Positions 44,122-53,037 of a DNA stretch of 64,000 nt are shown here, in pieces. A program made the position numbers and the translations under genes. This DNA comes from Niabella agricola (GTDB lineage: Bacteria > Bacteroidota > Bacteroidia > Chitinophagales > Chitinophagaceae): NCBI RefSeq assembly GCF_021538615.1, contig NZ_JAJHIZ010000003.1, positions 868,001-932,000 of the forward strand. Reading direction: 5' to 3'. Every line of letters begins with the position of its first letter. Position 1 is the first letter of the stretch. Below the pieces are notes generated by a model. It did no database searches and had not been told where the DNA came from. It saw only the letters and a list, made by a program, of their open reading frames with translations.

Positions 44122-45777
44122 TTATTTCAGATTGGGGTTAATATTTACTTCAGCCTGTGGCACCGGCCAGGGATAATTTTCGGCTTTAAAATTCTTAGTT
44201 GTCACATACCAGCGGCTGTTGGGATCAGTAGCCCCGTCAGGAGCCTTTCTTAAGTTTTTTGCGCCGGGATAAGCGGCACCGAAGAATTTACCCTGCAGTA
44301 CCGTTACGGCATCGTTCCAGCGGTAGAGATCCCATAAACGGGTGCCTTCCAGCGCCAGCTCCACGCGGCGTTCTTTCTTCAGAATGGCCATCAGCTTTAC
44401 CGGATCCTGTTCGGTAACCGGGGGCATGGATACAGAAGCGCGGGCACGCACTTTATTAATCGTTTCGTCCAGCAGGCCCTGCCCTGCAATACCCATCCGC
44501 ACCTGTGCTTCCAGGTAACTGAGCAGCACCTCTGCATAGCGGATAATCGGCAGGTCGATACCGGAATTCTGCAGATCACCGCCTCCAAATCCATCATAGG
44601 CAAATTTCCGCATGCTGAAACCCGTTCTCGTAGCTTGTTTACTCAGCGTTAGCTGATCCGGAGAAGAGGTCACATCCGGATGACTGATATACGGCGCTCC
44701 TTTAAAAAGCGCATTGCTGTAAAGGATAGTTGCGGCCAGCCGCGGATCACGGTTCTTTCCAAAATCTGCGGGATCGTACTGCGGACTGTTATACGAAAAC
44801 GCGCTGCCATCTTTAAAATCATATGCTTCGGCCAGGCTTCCGAGCGGACAAAAAATACCCCACCCCGCTGACATTGCCGGAAAGAAATGCTGTAACATCC
44901 CATTGGGTGCCAGGTCAACCAGGTACTGCGTTGCAAAGATGATTTCCTTGCTGCTTTCGTTGGTGCCGTTAAACAAACTGGCATAATCCGGATCAATCAG
45001 GTGCTCATTCAGATCTATGATCTTTTTATAAGTGACCGCCGCCTGTTGCCAGTTTTCCTGGTTCAGGTACAGGCGCCCCAAAAAAGCAAGTGCCGCCTGT
45101 TGGGTAGCTCGTCCTCTTTCCGGTGCAGCCAGTTGTTTGGCTGTTGGGAGGTCGGCGGCCGCGTCCGTGAGTTCTTTTGCTACAAAAGCCTGCACCTCGC
45201 TTAAAGGGGCTTTGGTTACCTTATTGGCCTGCTCGGGTTGCAATACCGCAGTAACCAACGGAACAGCGCCAAAATACGTGGACAGATACAGATACTGTGT
45301 GGCGCGCAGAAACCGGGCCTCAGCAATCACCCGCTTTCTGAGGGCATCCCCGATGGCCGCTTTACCGATATTATCCAGGAAATAATTGCAGCGCGAAATC
45401 CTGGAGTAACTGTTGCTCCAGTAATTAGGATAATCACCAGTATTGGCAGTAAGCGTTCCGTTGGTAAGTTTGTTAAAGTTGGAGTTATCGCCTCTGCGGT
45501 CATATGCATTATCGGTTGCAAACTCTAGAAACAGCAACCCGTTGTAAGACCACCAGTCGGTTGGCCCGAACTCAGCGGCTTTCTGCATCTGGATGTTTCC
45601 GCGGTACAAAGCGGTCAGTGCAACGTTTACGTTGGCCTCACTGGTCCAGAAAACATCATTGGCAAACTGATCCCTGGGATACAGGTCCAGCTTTTTGGCA
45701 CAGGAGCAAAAAGTAACAATAACCAGGGCCACATAAGCCCAAACAAGGTCTTTTTTTTGAACTATCATTTGTTTCAT
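44122..45777 (-). CDS. SusD/RagB-type nutrient-binding lipoprotein
   Basis: 551 residues from the ATG at 45775-45777; in-frame ATGs at 45804 and 45768 are alternatives. Lipobox FCSC (VALVIVTFCSCAKKLDLYP). TPR-like helices and the family end pattern (RRVELALEGTRLWDLYRWND near residue 490, then ENYPWPVPQAEVNINPNL). SusD proteins sit on the outer surface as the lid of the SusC transporter. Directly follows susC (42 bp) and precedes the sulfatase, so the pair probably imports a sulfated or desulfated ligand. Confidence 0.95.
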   Translation of the reverse strand: MKQMIVQKKDLVWAYVALVIVTFCSCAKKLDLYPRDQFANDVFWTSEANVNVALTALYRGNIQMQKAAEFGPTDWWSYNGLLFLEFATDNAYDRRGDNSNFNKLTNGTLTANTGDYPNYWSNSYSRISRCNYFLDNIGKAAIGDALRKRVIAEARFLRATQYLYLSTYFGAVPLVTAVLQPEQANKVTKAPLSEVQAFVAKELTDAAADLPTAKQLAAPERGRATQQAALAFLGRLYLNQENWQQAAVTYKKIIDLNEHLIDPDYASLFNGTNESSKEIIFATQYLVDLAPNGMLQHFFPAMSAGWGIFCPLGSLAEAYDFKDGSAFSYNSPQYDPADFGKNRDPRLAATILYSNALFKGAPYISHPDVTSSPDQLTLSKQATRTGFSMRKFAYDGFGGGDLQNSGIDLPIIRYAEVLLSYLEAQVRMGIAGQGLLDETINKVRARASVSMPPVTEQDPVKLMAILKKERRVELALEGTRLWDLYRWNDAVTVLQGKFFGAAYPGAKNLRKAPDGATDPNSRWYVTTKNFKAENYPWPVPQAEVNINPNLK

Positions 45778-45819
45778 TGTCGTAAAGTTTATGCACGGTT
45801 TCACAATCGGAAGCGGGTA

Positions 45820-48800
45820 TTAAAAATTCACATTTACACCCAGGGTAAAGTTGGCCAGGATAGGGTAATAATCTCCGGCTGTATTGATCTCCGGATCCCA
45901 TCCTCTCGGATAGCGGCTAAAGGTTGCCAGGTTTTCGGCTGCTGCAAATATCCGCAGCGACTGTATCCTCATCCATTTAAGATTTTTATCCCCCAGGGTA
46001 TAACCCAGTTGAATGTTTTTAATACGGAGATAGCTGCCGTTCAGCAACCAGAAATCCGATAGCAGGGTATTGGGCGTACCTGTATTGGCAATTTCTTCCA
46101 TACGGGGATAACGTGCATTCCGGTCAGGATCCTGCGCCGTCCATCTTCCATCCAGTTGCCACCGCTGAATGTTCCCGTTCTGGTACATGGCGTAGCCTGC
46201 ATAGTTGGTCAGACGGCCATTTACGCCGCTTACACCCTGCAGCAAGGCACTGAAATCCACTCCGGCATATCCTGCATGTAATGCGATCCCGTAGGTATAT
46301 TTGGGAATATTGGTGCCCAGTATTGCCCGGTCGTAAGTGGCATCCACCTTGCCATCCGGCTTTCCGTCGGGACCGCTGATATCTTTATAACGGATATCTC
46401 CCGGTTTCGGCTTGGGATTGATCGCCGTTTGATTGGCGTACGCGTCAATATCTGCCTGGTCTACAAACAAACCGTCTGCGCGATACCCGTAATACAGATC
46501 GATCGGATAGCCCAGGAAGCGGCTGGAACCATTTCCTACCAGGCCGTTGGGTTGCGGAATATTCAGCCCTGGTCCCAGGTCCAGTACCTTGTTCCGGATC
46601 ACCGAAAGGTTAGCCCGCATTCCATAGGTGAATTTGTTCCGGGTTTCATTATATCCCAGTTCAAATTCCCAGCCTTTATTGCTCAGTTTACCGGCATTGA
46701 TGGTTCCCACACCAAATCCCAGCACCGCAGAATAACTGCTTCCGGGGTTGGCCAGGATATCGTACCCATAGCGGTCGAAATACGCCGCGCTGAAACTTAG
46801 CCGCCCCTTTAGCGCGGTTCCCTCCAATGCAATATCCTTGGTACGGGTAGACTCCCAGTGAAGCGTGGTATCTGTAAGCGTGGTTAAGATAGAACCGGCC
46901 GCAATCGTATTTCCGAACGGATAACTGTAATTGCCGCCCAGCGCCAGCACCAGCTGCCAGGGATAATTACCAATATTCTGATTGCCCAGCGTACCATAAG
47001 AAGCCCGGAGCTTGAGTTCATTGATCCACGGAATATGTTGCTTAAAAAACGGTTCCTCAGAAATACGCCAGCCCAAGGCATAGCCGGGAAAATCAGCATA
47101 ACGGAGTGTGGGCGGGAACCGTGAGGATCCATCCCTACGTACAGTCACTTCGGCCAGGTAACGTGTTGCATAATTGTATTGAAGCCGGCCAAAATAAGAA
47201 TCCATGGCCCACTCCGTTTTATTACCGGAATTGGTTTGGGTTCCGGGATCACCTGCGTTTAGCTCGGTAAGACTGTTGGATACATACCCGTTCCGGAAAT
47301 TGGAAGAAACGCGATCGCCGTTGTATTCATAGGTATGGCCCAGCAATACGTTGACCGCATGCTGCCCAAAGGTGTTTTTATATTCCAGTAATTGCTGCAG
47401 GGTTTTATATTCTACTTCTTCATTGTTCTGGGTCAGGTTCCCCGGCCCCAGCCTCACCGCGGCATTCAATACCTGGCTCGATAAGAACCGCCGCGACCAG
47501 TTGGAGCTGTTGGTATATCCGCCGATGCCGGAAAGCGTAAGCCCGTGCACAATCTCCCAGTCGAGCCGCAGATTACCCGCCAGGTTCGTCCACTTTGAGT
47601 TAAAGAAGGACTCATTATTAAGATAGGTATAAGGCGTACCCTTGTTGGCAAGGCCCGTACCAAAATCGCCATTGCTGAGCAGATAAGGAAAGGTTGCCGG
47701 TATCCGCACCACCTGGCTGATGGCCGTAAGCATATCACTGAAGTCCTGGGTAGCCGACGGAGCGGGCTGATCATTGAGCTCCTGCGTGGCAGACAGTCTT
47801 GTTGAAAGCTTTAATTTTTCGGCCAGCCGGTTCGACATATTAAAACGCAGGTTGTAGCGCTGGTAATCATTCCGGGCAACAATACCGTTTTGATAAAGAT
47901 AGCCCAGCGACAGCAGGTAATCGGTATTGGCGGTTTTATTCGCCACAGACAAATTATGCCCCGTTTGTAACGTACCTTTTTTAAACATCAGGTCGATATA
48001 ATTTACATCCGGGTAATGATCTGGATCCGAGCCATCGCGAAACTTCCGGATCTCCTCTTCCGTATAAGTACCGGGTGTGGCTTCGTTGCGTGCCTGCGCG
48101 TATTCCCATGAATGCACAAACTCCGGATATTGCGTGGCCCGTTGCGTGCCGATATAACCATTATAACTGATCTTTATTTTTCCATTCATCCCCTGTCCGG
48201 ATTTTGTGGTAACCAGGATCACACCATTTGCCGCCCTTGAACCGTAGATTGCTGCCGATGCAGCGTCTTTTAGCACCGATATGCTTGATATATCATTCGG
48301 GTCTATATTGCTTAGCTGACCGGGAATACCGTCGATCAATACCAATGCATCCGGGTTGGCACCAAAGGATGCAACGCCACGGATCCGGATCGTTCCTGCA
48401 CTGCCCCCTCCCGGCTGCCCCGAACGCTGGATGACCGTAACACCCGGCATCTGACCGGTGAGTGCCTGGGTAGCCTGTGTAACCGCCCGGTTATTGAGGT
48501 CCTTAGCGTTTACCTGTGAAATGGCACCGATCACGTTTACCCTTCTTTGCGTACCATATCCCACTACCACCACTTCATCCATTTGACCGGGTAAGGCCGC
48601 CAGCCGCATCATAATGCTGCTTTTTTCCCCGGCATTCAGTGAAAAACGTTTCAATGAGTCGTTCCGGTATCCCACGAACGAAAAATAAAGATCATAGGAA
48701 CGTCCATACACCATCTGGGCGGCAAACCCGCCCGTTGCATCCGTGACCTGGTGCACTACCGTTGCAGGATTTTGTACATCTACGATCCTAACCGAAGCGC

Positions 48801-48924
48801 CCGGAAGCGGCTCGCCTCCCTGGCTCAATACCAATCCCCGCACTTCGGCATTGTGTTGTGCCATGCCCTGCAGGGAGCAAAGCATGACCAGTGCGATTAA
48901 AACGCGATAAAATTTTAACTGCAT
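45820..48924 (-). CDS. SusC/RagA-type TonB-dependent transporter
   Basis: 1034 residues from the ATG at 48922-48924; the frame extends 13 codons upstream. Signal peptide (FYRVLIALVMLCSLQGMAQ), a carboxypeptidase-regulatory-like beta-sandwich (about 25-110), TonB-box-like segment MDEVVVVGYGTQRR, plug domain (with RIRGVASFGANPDALVLIDG) and a 22-strand outer-membrane barrel ending in FTLGVNVNF. It lacks the extra N-terminal STN signalling domain expected in transporters that signal through FecR. Confidence 0.95.
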   Translation of the reverse strand: MQLKFYRVLIALVMLCSLQGMAQHNAEVRGLVLSQGGEPLPGASVRIVDVQNPATVVHQVTDATGGFAAQMVYGRSYDLYFSFVGYRNDSLKRFSLNAGEKSSIMMRLAALPGQMDEVVVVGYGTQRRVNVIGAISQVNAKDLNNRAVTQATQALTGQMPGVTVIQRSGQPGGGSAGTIRIRGVASFGANPDALVLIDGIPGQLSNIDPNDISSISVLKDAASAAIYGSRAANGVILVTTKSGQGMNGKIKISYNGYIGTQRATQYPEFVHSWEYAQARNEATPGTYTEEEIRKFRDGSDPDHYPDVNYIDLMFKKGTLQTGHNLSVANKTANTDYLLSLGYLYQNGIVARNDYQRYNLRFNMSNRLAEKLKLSTRLSATQELNDQPAPSATQDFSDMLTAISQVVRIPATFPYLLSNGDFGTGLANKGTPYTYLNNESFFNSKWTNLAGNLRLDWEIVHGLTLSGIGGYTNSSNWSRRFLSSQVLNAAVRLGPGNLTQNNEEVEYKTLQQLLEYKNTFGQHAVNVLLGHTYEYNGDRVSSNFRNGYVSNSLTELNAGDPGTQTNSGNKTEWAMDSYFGRLQYNYATRYLAEVTVRRDGSSRFPPTLRYADFPGYALGWRISEEPFFKQHIPWINELKLRASYGTLGNQNIGNYPWQLVLALGGNYSYPFGNTIAAGSILTTLTDTTLHWESTRTKDIALEGTALKGRLSFSAAYFDRYGYDILANPGSSYSAVLGFGVGTINAGKLSNKGWEFELGYNETRNKFTYGMRANLSVIRNKVLDLGPGLNIPQPNGLVGNGSSRFLGYPIDLYYGYRADGLFVDQADIDAYANQTAINPKPKPGDIRYKDISGPDGKPDGKVDATYDRAILGTNIPKYTYGIALHAGYAGVDFSALLQGVSGVNGRLTNYAGYAMYQNGNIQRWQLDGRWTAQDPDRNARYPRMEEIANTGTPNTLLSDFWLLNGSYLRIKNIQLGYTLGDKNLKWMRIQSLRIFAAAENLATFSRYPRGWDPEINTAGDYYPILANFTLGVNVNF

Positions 48925-49068
48925 AGTTACCTGTCTTTTATATTCAATAAAATAGTTGTTCAAAACGCATGTGCTTTTGTTCGTCCCTGTTCAGCACAGT
49001 GACGCTGCTTTAAAAAATGAACGGAATGCTCCTGTAAAGGAATGGCAGTTATCCGTATGCCCACAGGG

Positions 49069-50142
49069 TCAATCGTTTTTCTCTATTGTAATTTGGTTCT
49101 CACTTTTTTGATACCGCAATCCGTTCAACTGGCAAAGTTGTTCCAGTAAAACATCCAGCGAATCGCTATACATGATCGTTCCTGTAAACAGGTAATCTCC
49201 GATCTCCTTTGTTTTTAATACAATCGTTACGTGGTACCGTTGTTCGATCCGGTCGAATACCCGGCGCAATGTTTCGCGGTTAAACGAATAGGCCTTATTT
49301 CCCCACACTACCGCTCCATGCGCGGATGTTAACTGCCCGCGGGCCGCTGGGGTTGCTTTATGAGCCGCCATCCCGGCGGCATCCTTCCGGGCGGGCCGTA
49401 TAACCCGGGCCACGCCATTCCTGCGGTCTACCAGCACGCCTTCCCCCGGCACCAGGATCACGGGCTCCAGTATGGCCGCATGATCCAGATCGCGCACCGC
49501 TATTTTTCCTTCCGTCAGATCTACCTGTATCGTTGCCTGCTCCCGGTTTTCCTGTACCCAAAACTCGGTACCCAGTGCCCGCACACGTATGCCGTTTGCC
49601 TCTACAAGAAAAGGATGCAGTGAATCTTTCGCTACTTTGAAATAAGCTGTTCCTGTTAAGCACAATTGCCGCTGCTCCTTAAATGTGCCCGCATACTCTA
49701 CCCGGCTGCCGGGTTGCAACCGCAGCACAGATCCATCGGGTAATTGCAGCGCCGTTTCTTTTCCGGAAGGATTTTCAACAACCGTAAATGCAGGTTCCGT
49801 ATGGCGGATTCCCCGCTTGCCGCCACCCAGGAAATTTAACAACGCATATCCTGCCAAAACCAGTGCCAGCACGGCTGCCGCTGCCAGCATCTTTTGTAAA
49901 TAGCGCGTTTTTTTCTTCTTGTTGATCCCCTGTGCTACAGCCTTCCACATTGCTGCTTTCCACGGCTCCTCCAGCTGCTGTGTTTCCGGCATCTGGCGGA
50001 ATGCCGCATCCGGAATATAGTGCTGCAGTACTTCGGGGTGCGCTTTGAGAAATGCCGTTACTTTTTCAGCCTCTGCCTCATCCGATTGATTGTCGAAGAA
50101 CCGCTCCACCATCTCCTTTGTGACAGCATTATCCATTTTCAT
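49069..50142 (-). CDS. FecR-family anti-sigma factor
   Basis: 357 residues. N-terminal anti-sigma part (1-85), one membrane helix (AAAAVLALVLAGYALLNFLG, about 88-107), FecR domain (FTVVENPSGKETALQLPDGSVLRLQPGS) and a C-terminal DUF4974 domain (AYSFNRETLRRVFDRIEQRY...TGTIMYSDSLDVLLEQL), which is STN-like. Holds the adjacent ECF sigma factor at the membrane until a signal from the transporter arrives. 144 bp upstream of susC on the same strand. Confidence 0.93.
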   Translation of the reverse strand: MKMDNAVTKEMVERFFDNQSDEAEAEKVTAFLKAHPEVLQHYIPDAAFRQMPETQQLEEPWKAAMWKAVAQGINKKKKTRYLQKMLAAAAVLALVLAGYALLNFLGGGKRGIRHTEPAFTVVENPSGKETALQLPDGSVLRLQPGSRVEYAGTFKEQRQLCLTGTAYFKVAKDSLHPFLVEANGIRVRALGTEFWVQENREQATIQVDLTEGKIAVRDLDHAAILEPVILVPGEGVLVDRRNGVARVIRPARKDAAGMAAHKATPAARGQLTSAHGAVVWGNKAYSFNRETLRRVFDRIEQRYHVTIVLKTKEIGDYLFTGTIMYSDSLDVLLEQLCQLNGLRYQKSENQITIEKND

Positions 50143-50190
50143 TTATGTATAACGTTTGCAAATAAAAAATCCCCTAGCGGAAAAAAAAAA

Positions 50191-50715
50191 TTATAAAAAA
50201 AAGAATACAGTGGTCAGCATCCTGCGCAATTGTTTCAGCGCCTGCCGCACATGGTTATCTACTGTTTTAACCGACAGGTTCATTAAAACAGCAATTTCTT
50301 TATAGGAATAGCCTTCCAGGTGCTTTAAGCGGATCACTTTACGGCGCATTGCCGGCAGCCGCCGGATAGCAAGATGCAGCTGTTCATGATCCGTTAATAC
50401 TGCCGGGGATTGTGTATAAAATGCTTCGGCCACGGCCCGGCGTTTCCGTTGCGTGGCCTCTTTACGCAACCAGTCGATAAATACCAGCCGGGCATTCTGG
50501 AACAGCATGGTTTCTAATGAATGGGTATCGGAGAGTCCGGAGCGGTATTGCCACATCTTAATAAACGTCTGTTGGGTAAGGTCGGCAGCATCGGCCTCGT
50601 TGCCGGTTTTTTTCAGAAAAAGAAAAAAAACACGCTCCGACCAAAGCGCATAGAACGCCTCGAACGCTTTTTGGTTTCCATCCCTGATATCTTGTACCTG
50701 GTTCAACATATACAT
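50191..50715 (-). CDS. ECF-type RNA polymerase sigma factor
   Basis: 174 residues. Region 2 (ALWSERVFFLFLKKTGNEADAADLTQQTFIKMW) and region 4 (LPAMRRKVIRLKHLEGYSYKEIAVLMNLSVKTVDNHV) are clear; it belongs to the Bacteroidota sigma-70 family 1 that pairs with FecR proteins. Likely activates the susC-susD-sulfatase genes downstream. ATG at 50713-50715, with another at 50709. Confidence 0.93.
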   Translation of the reverse strand: MYMLNQVQDIRDGNQKAFEAFYALWSERVFFLFLKKTGNEADAADLTQQTFIKMWQYRSGLSDTHSLETMLFQNARLVFIDWLRKEATQRKRRAVAEAFYTQSPAVLTDHEQLHLAIRRLPAMRRKVIRLKHLEGYSYKEIAVLMNLSVKTVDNHVRQALKQLRRMLTTVFFFL

Positions 50716-51120
50716 TTACAACAAACAAAATGCGCTGCCGCGATAAGGACAGCCAATAGCCGCCATTCTGTTTCCATTACGCCCTCCTTCATATAATATA
50801 CAACACCCACCCGGCTTTCCCGGTTCCTGCAGACGCGCTTAAGTACGAATTTCTTTAAACAAGCAGCACTGGCAAACACTGGCGCAAAGTAAATTTAAAA
50901 TATTGAGAGTATTGAAGACTGTACGAAAAAATCAGCACCGGTGTGCATTCGTTTGCACAAACAACACCAACAGCCATGCGGCTTTTTACAAATACATTAC
51001 CTTCGTGCCTGCTCGTTCCATTTTGTAACCCGCTGATCTCCGCCGGCCGGTCTCAGGAGCATGATCTCAAAATACAATTACAAAACCATACTGGCTCCTG
51101 CCAGTAAAATACAGATCATT
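50716..51120. other. intergenic region between sigma factor and second sulfatase
   Basis: About 400 bp with no supported gene. Contains GTTTGCACAAAC (50951-50962), a dyad with CA centre that could bind a regulator, and TACCTTCG (50998-51005; one mismatch to TAnnTTTG) before the sulfatase. Confidence 0.35.
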
Positions 51121-52617
51121 GTGAAAAAAATACTGCTCATTATGACCGGGCTGTTTGTATATGTTACTACCATCACTGCCCAACAAAAACCCAATGTCAT
51201 TTACATTTATGCCGATGATATGGGCTACGGGGAATTGGGTTGCTACGGTCAACAAAAAATCAAAACGCCACACCTGGATCAGATGGCCGCCGAGGGCATG
51301 CGGTTTATCCAACACTACTCCGGCACACCGGTATGCGCACCGGCACGTTGTATGCTGCTGACCGGAAAAAATGGGGGACATTCCTACATAAGAGGCAACT
51401 ATGAACTGGGAGGCTTCCCGGACAGTTTGGAAGGCGGCCAGATGCCGCTGCCCGAAGGCAGTTTCACCCTGGGACATCTTTTTAAGAATGCGGGGTATGC
51501 AACAGCAGCCATCGGAAAATGGGGCTTGGGATCTGTACATACCACGGGGCACCCATTATTGCAGGGCTTCGATTATTTTTATGGATACCTCGATCAGAAA
51601 CAGGCGCACAATTACTATCCCACACATCTTTGGGAAAACCATACATGGGACACGCTGAACAACCCCAACATCTGGGTACACCGGCAGCTCAACCCGCAAA
51701 CCGCCACCGATAGCGACTTTGATTATTTCAAAGGCAATGTGTATTCCATTGATAAGATGACGGAGAAAGCACTGGGGTTTATCCGTACACACCGGCAACA
51801 ACCTTTCTTTCTTTACCTGCCCTACACCATTCCGCATGTCTCACTGCAGGTACCGGAAAAATACATCAATATGTACAAGGGACAGTTTGATGAAAAGCCC
51901 TACTATGGGCAAAATGGCTATGCAGCATCTAAATACCCGCTATCCACCTATGCCGGCATGATTACCTGTCTCGACGACCAGGTAGGCCTCATTATGAATG
52001 AGATCAAAAAGCTGGGACTGGATCAAAATACCCTGATCCTGTTCTCCAGCGATAACGGAGCTACTTTTAACGGCGGGGTTGACGCCGCTTTTTTTAACAG
52101 CGTACAGGGACTACGCGGTTTGAAAATGGATGTTTATGAAGGCGGCTTCAGGGAGCCCTTTATCGCCCGCTGGCCGGGCAAGATTCCTGCGGGCAAAACC
52201 AGTGCCCTGCTTTCCGTGCAATATGATATGATGCCCACATTTGCCGAGCTTATCCGGCAACGGTTGCCCTATGCCGTTAACGGCCTTTCGCTGCTACCGG
52301 AGCTATTGGGCAAAGGAACCCAGCAACAACACCCCTATCTTTATTTTGAATATCCTGAAAAGGGAGGTCAGGTGGCAATCCGGATTGGAAAATGGAAAGG
52401 CATACGTACCGGTGTACAGAAAGACAAAGGGGCATCCTGGCAGCTTTACAACCTGGAAACAGATTTGCGTGAAACAGATGATATTGCCACTCGGCACCCC
52501 GGCATTATCCAACAGATGCAGGCCATTGCAACAAAAGAGCATCAGCATCCGCATATAAAAGAATGGGAATTTATAGACCCGAAATTTGAGAAGGCCGCAG
52601 AGGCGCAGAAACGCTGA
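51121..52617 (+). CDS. formylglycine-dependent arylsulfatase (exported)
   Basis: 498 residues from GTG at 51121, which gives the compact signal peptide VKKILLIMTGLFVYVTTITA; an ATG at 51061 in frame would add a 20-residue polar extension. Metal Asp pair in YIYADDMGYGELG (D32, D33), maturation motif VCAPARCMLLTG with Cys72 converted to formylglycine, AAIGKWGLG and SSDNGATF active-site motifs. Distinct in sequence from the sulfatase at 42577, suggesting a different sulfate position or sugar. Transcribed divergently from the sigma factor. Confidence 0.92.
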   Translation: MKKILLIMTGLFVYVTTITAQQKPNVIYIYADDMGYGELGCYGQQKIKTPHLDQMAAEGMRFIQHYSGTPVCAPARCMLLTGKNGGHSYIRGNYELGGFPDSLEGGQMPLPEGSFTLGHLFKNAGYATAAIGKWGLGSVHTTGHPLLQGFDYFYGYLDQKQAHNYYPTHLWENHTWDTLNNPNIWVHRQLNPQTATDSDFDYFKGNVYSIDKMTEKALGFIRTHRQQPFFLYLPYTIPHVSLQVPEKYINMYKGQFDEKPYYGQNGYAASKYPLSTYAGMITCLDDQVGLIMNEIKKLGLDQNTLILFSSDNGATFNGGVDAAFFNSVQGLRGLKMDVYEGGFREPFIARWPGKIPAGKTSALLSVQYDMMPTFAELIRQRLPYAVNGLSLLPELLGKGTQQQHPYLYFEYPEKGGQVAIRIGKWKGIRTGVQKDKGASWQLYNLETDLRETDDIATRHPGIIQQMQAIATKEHQHPHIKEWEFIDPKFEKAAEAQKR

Positions 52618-52619
52618 AG

Positions 52620-52930
52620 TTTTTTTGTATTTCTTGTGGTTTGTTCTTTACCGCAACGGTTGCAAAGCATCCGCAAAGAACGCAATGAGAACCGGAGCGA
52701 GCATCGTTACAACCTCCTTCGCTACTTTGCGAAAATCCTCGCGTATTTTCGTGGTTTGTTTTTTACAGCAACGATCGCAAAGAAAGCCGGATTAATCATC
52801 GCTCAAAAACACATAGCACACTTCGCGAACATCCTTGCGATCTTTGCGGTTCGTTTTTACCAACAAGCACCGCAACGATCCCAATGAAAACCGGTGGCAG
52901 CATCGTTATCGCGCTGCGTTGGTTGCGGTT
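52620..52930. repeat. three tandem degenerate units (GTGGTTTG...GCAACG..GCAAAG)
   Basis: Units begin near 52636, 52751 and 52846. The first two share GTGGTTTGTT and CAGCAACGATCGCAAAG-like words, and the third reads GCGGTTCGTTTTTACC then CCGCAACGATCCCAATG. No coding function is apparent in this gap between convergent genes. Confidence 0.55.
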
Positions 52931-52983
52931 AGCTATCGCTAAGAAAGCGCCGAACAATTATATGCCTGTAAAAACGGTGCCAT

Positions 52984-53009
52984 AAAAAAAGCCACTGTTA
53001 CCAGTGGCT
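52984..53009 (-). terminator. intrinsic terminator of pckA
   Basis: AGCCACTG/CAGTGGCT stem with a 4-nt loop, then U7 on the minus strand, about 30 bp after the pckA stop. Confidence 0.85.
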
Positions 53010-53037
53010 CCTTCATAAAACAAACACTAGCTTTCTA

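Noticed and set aside
51000..51140. 43-codon ORF overlapping the start of the second sulfatase as a leader peptide
   Set aside because: No amino-acid run or conserved character; overlaps the coding start and is likely chance.
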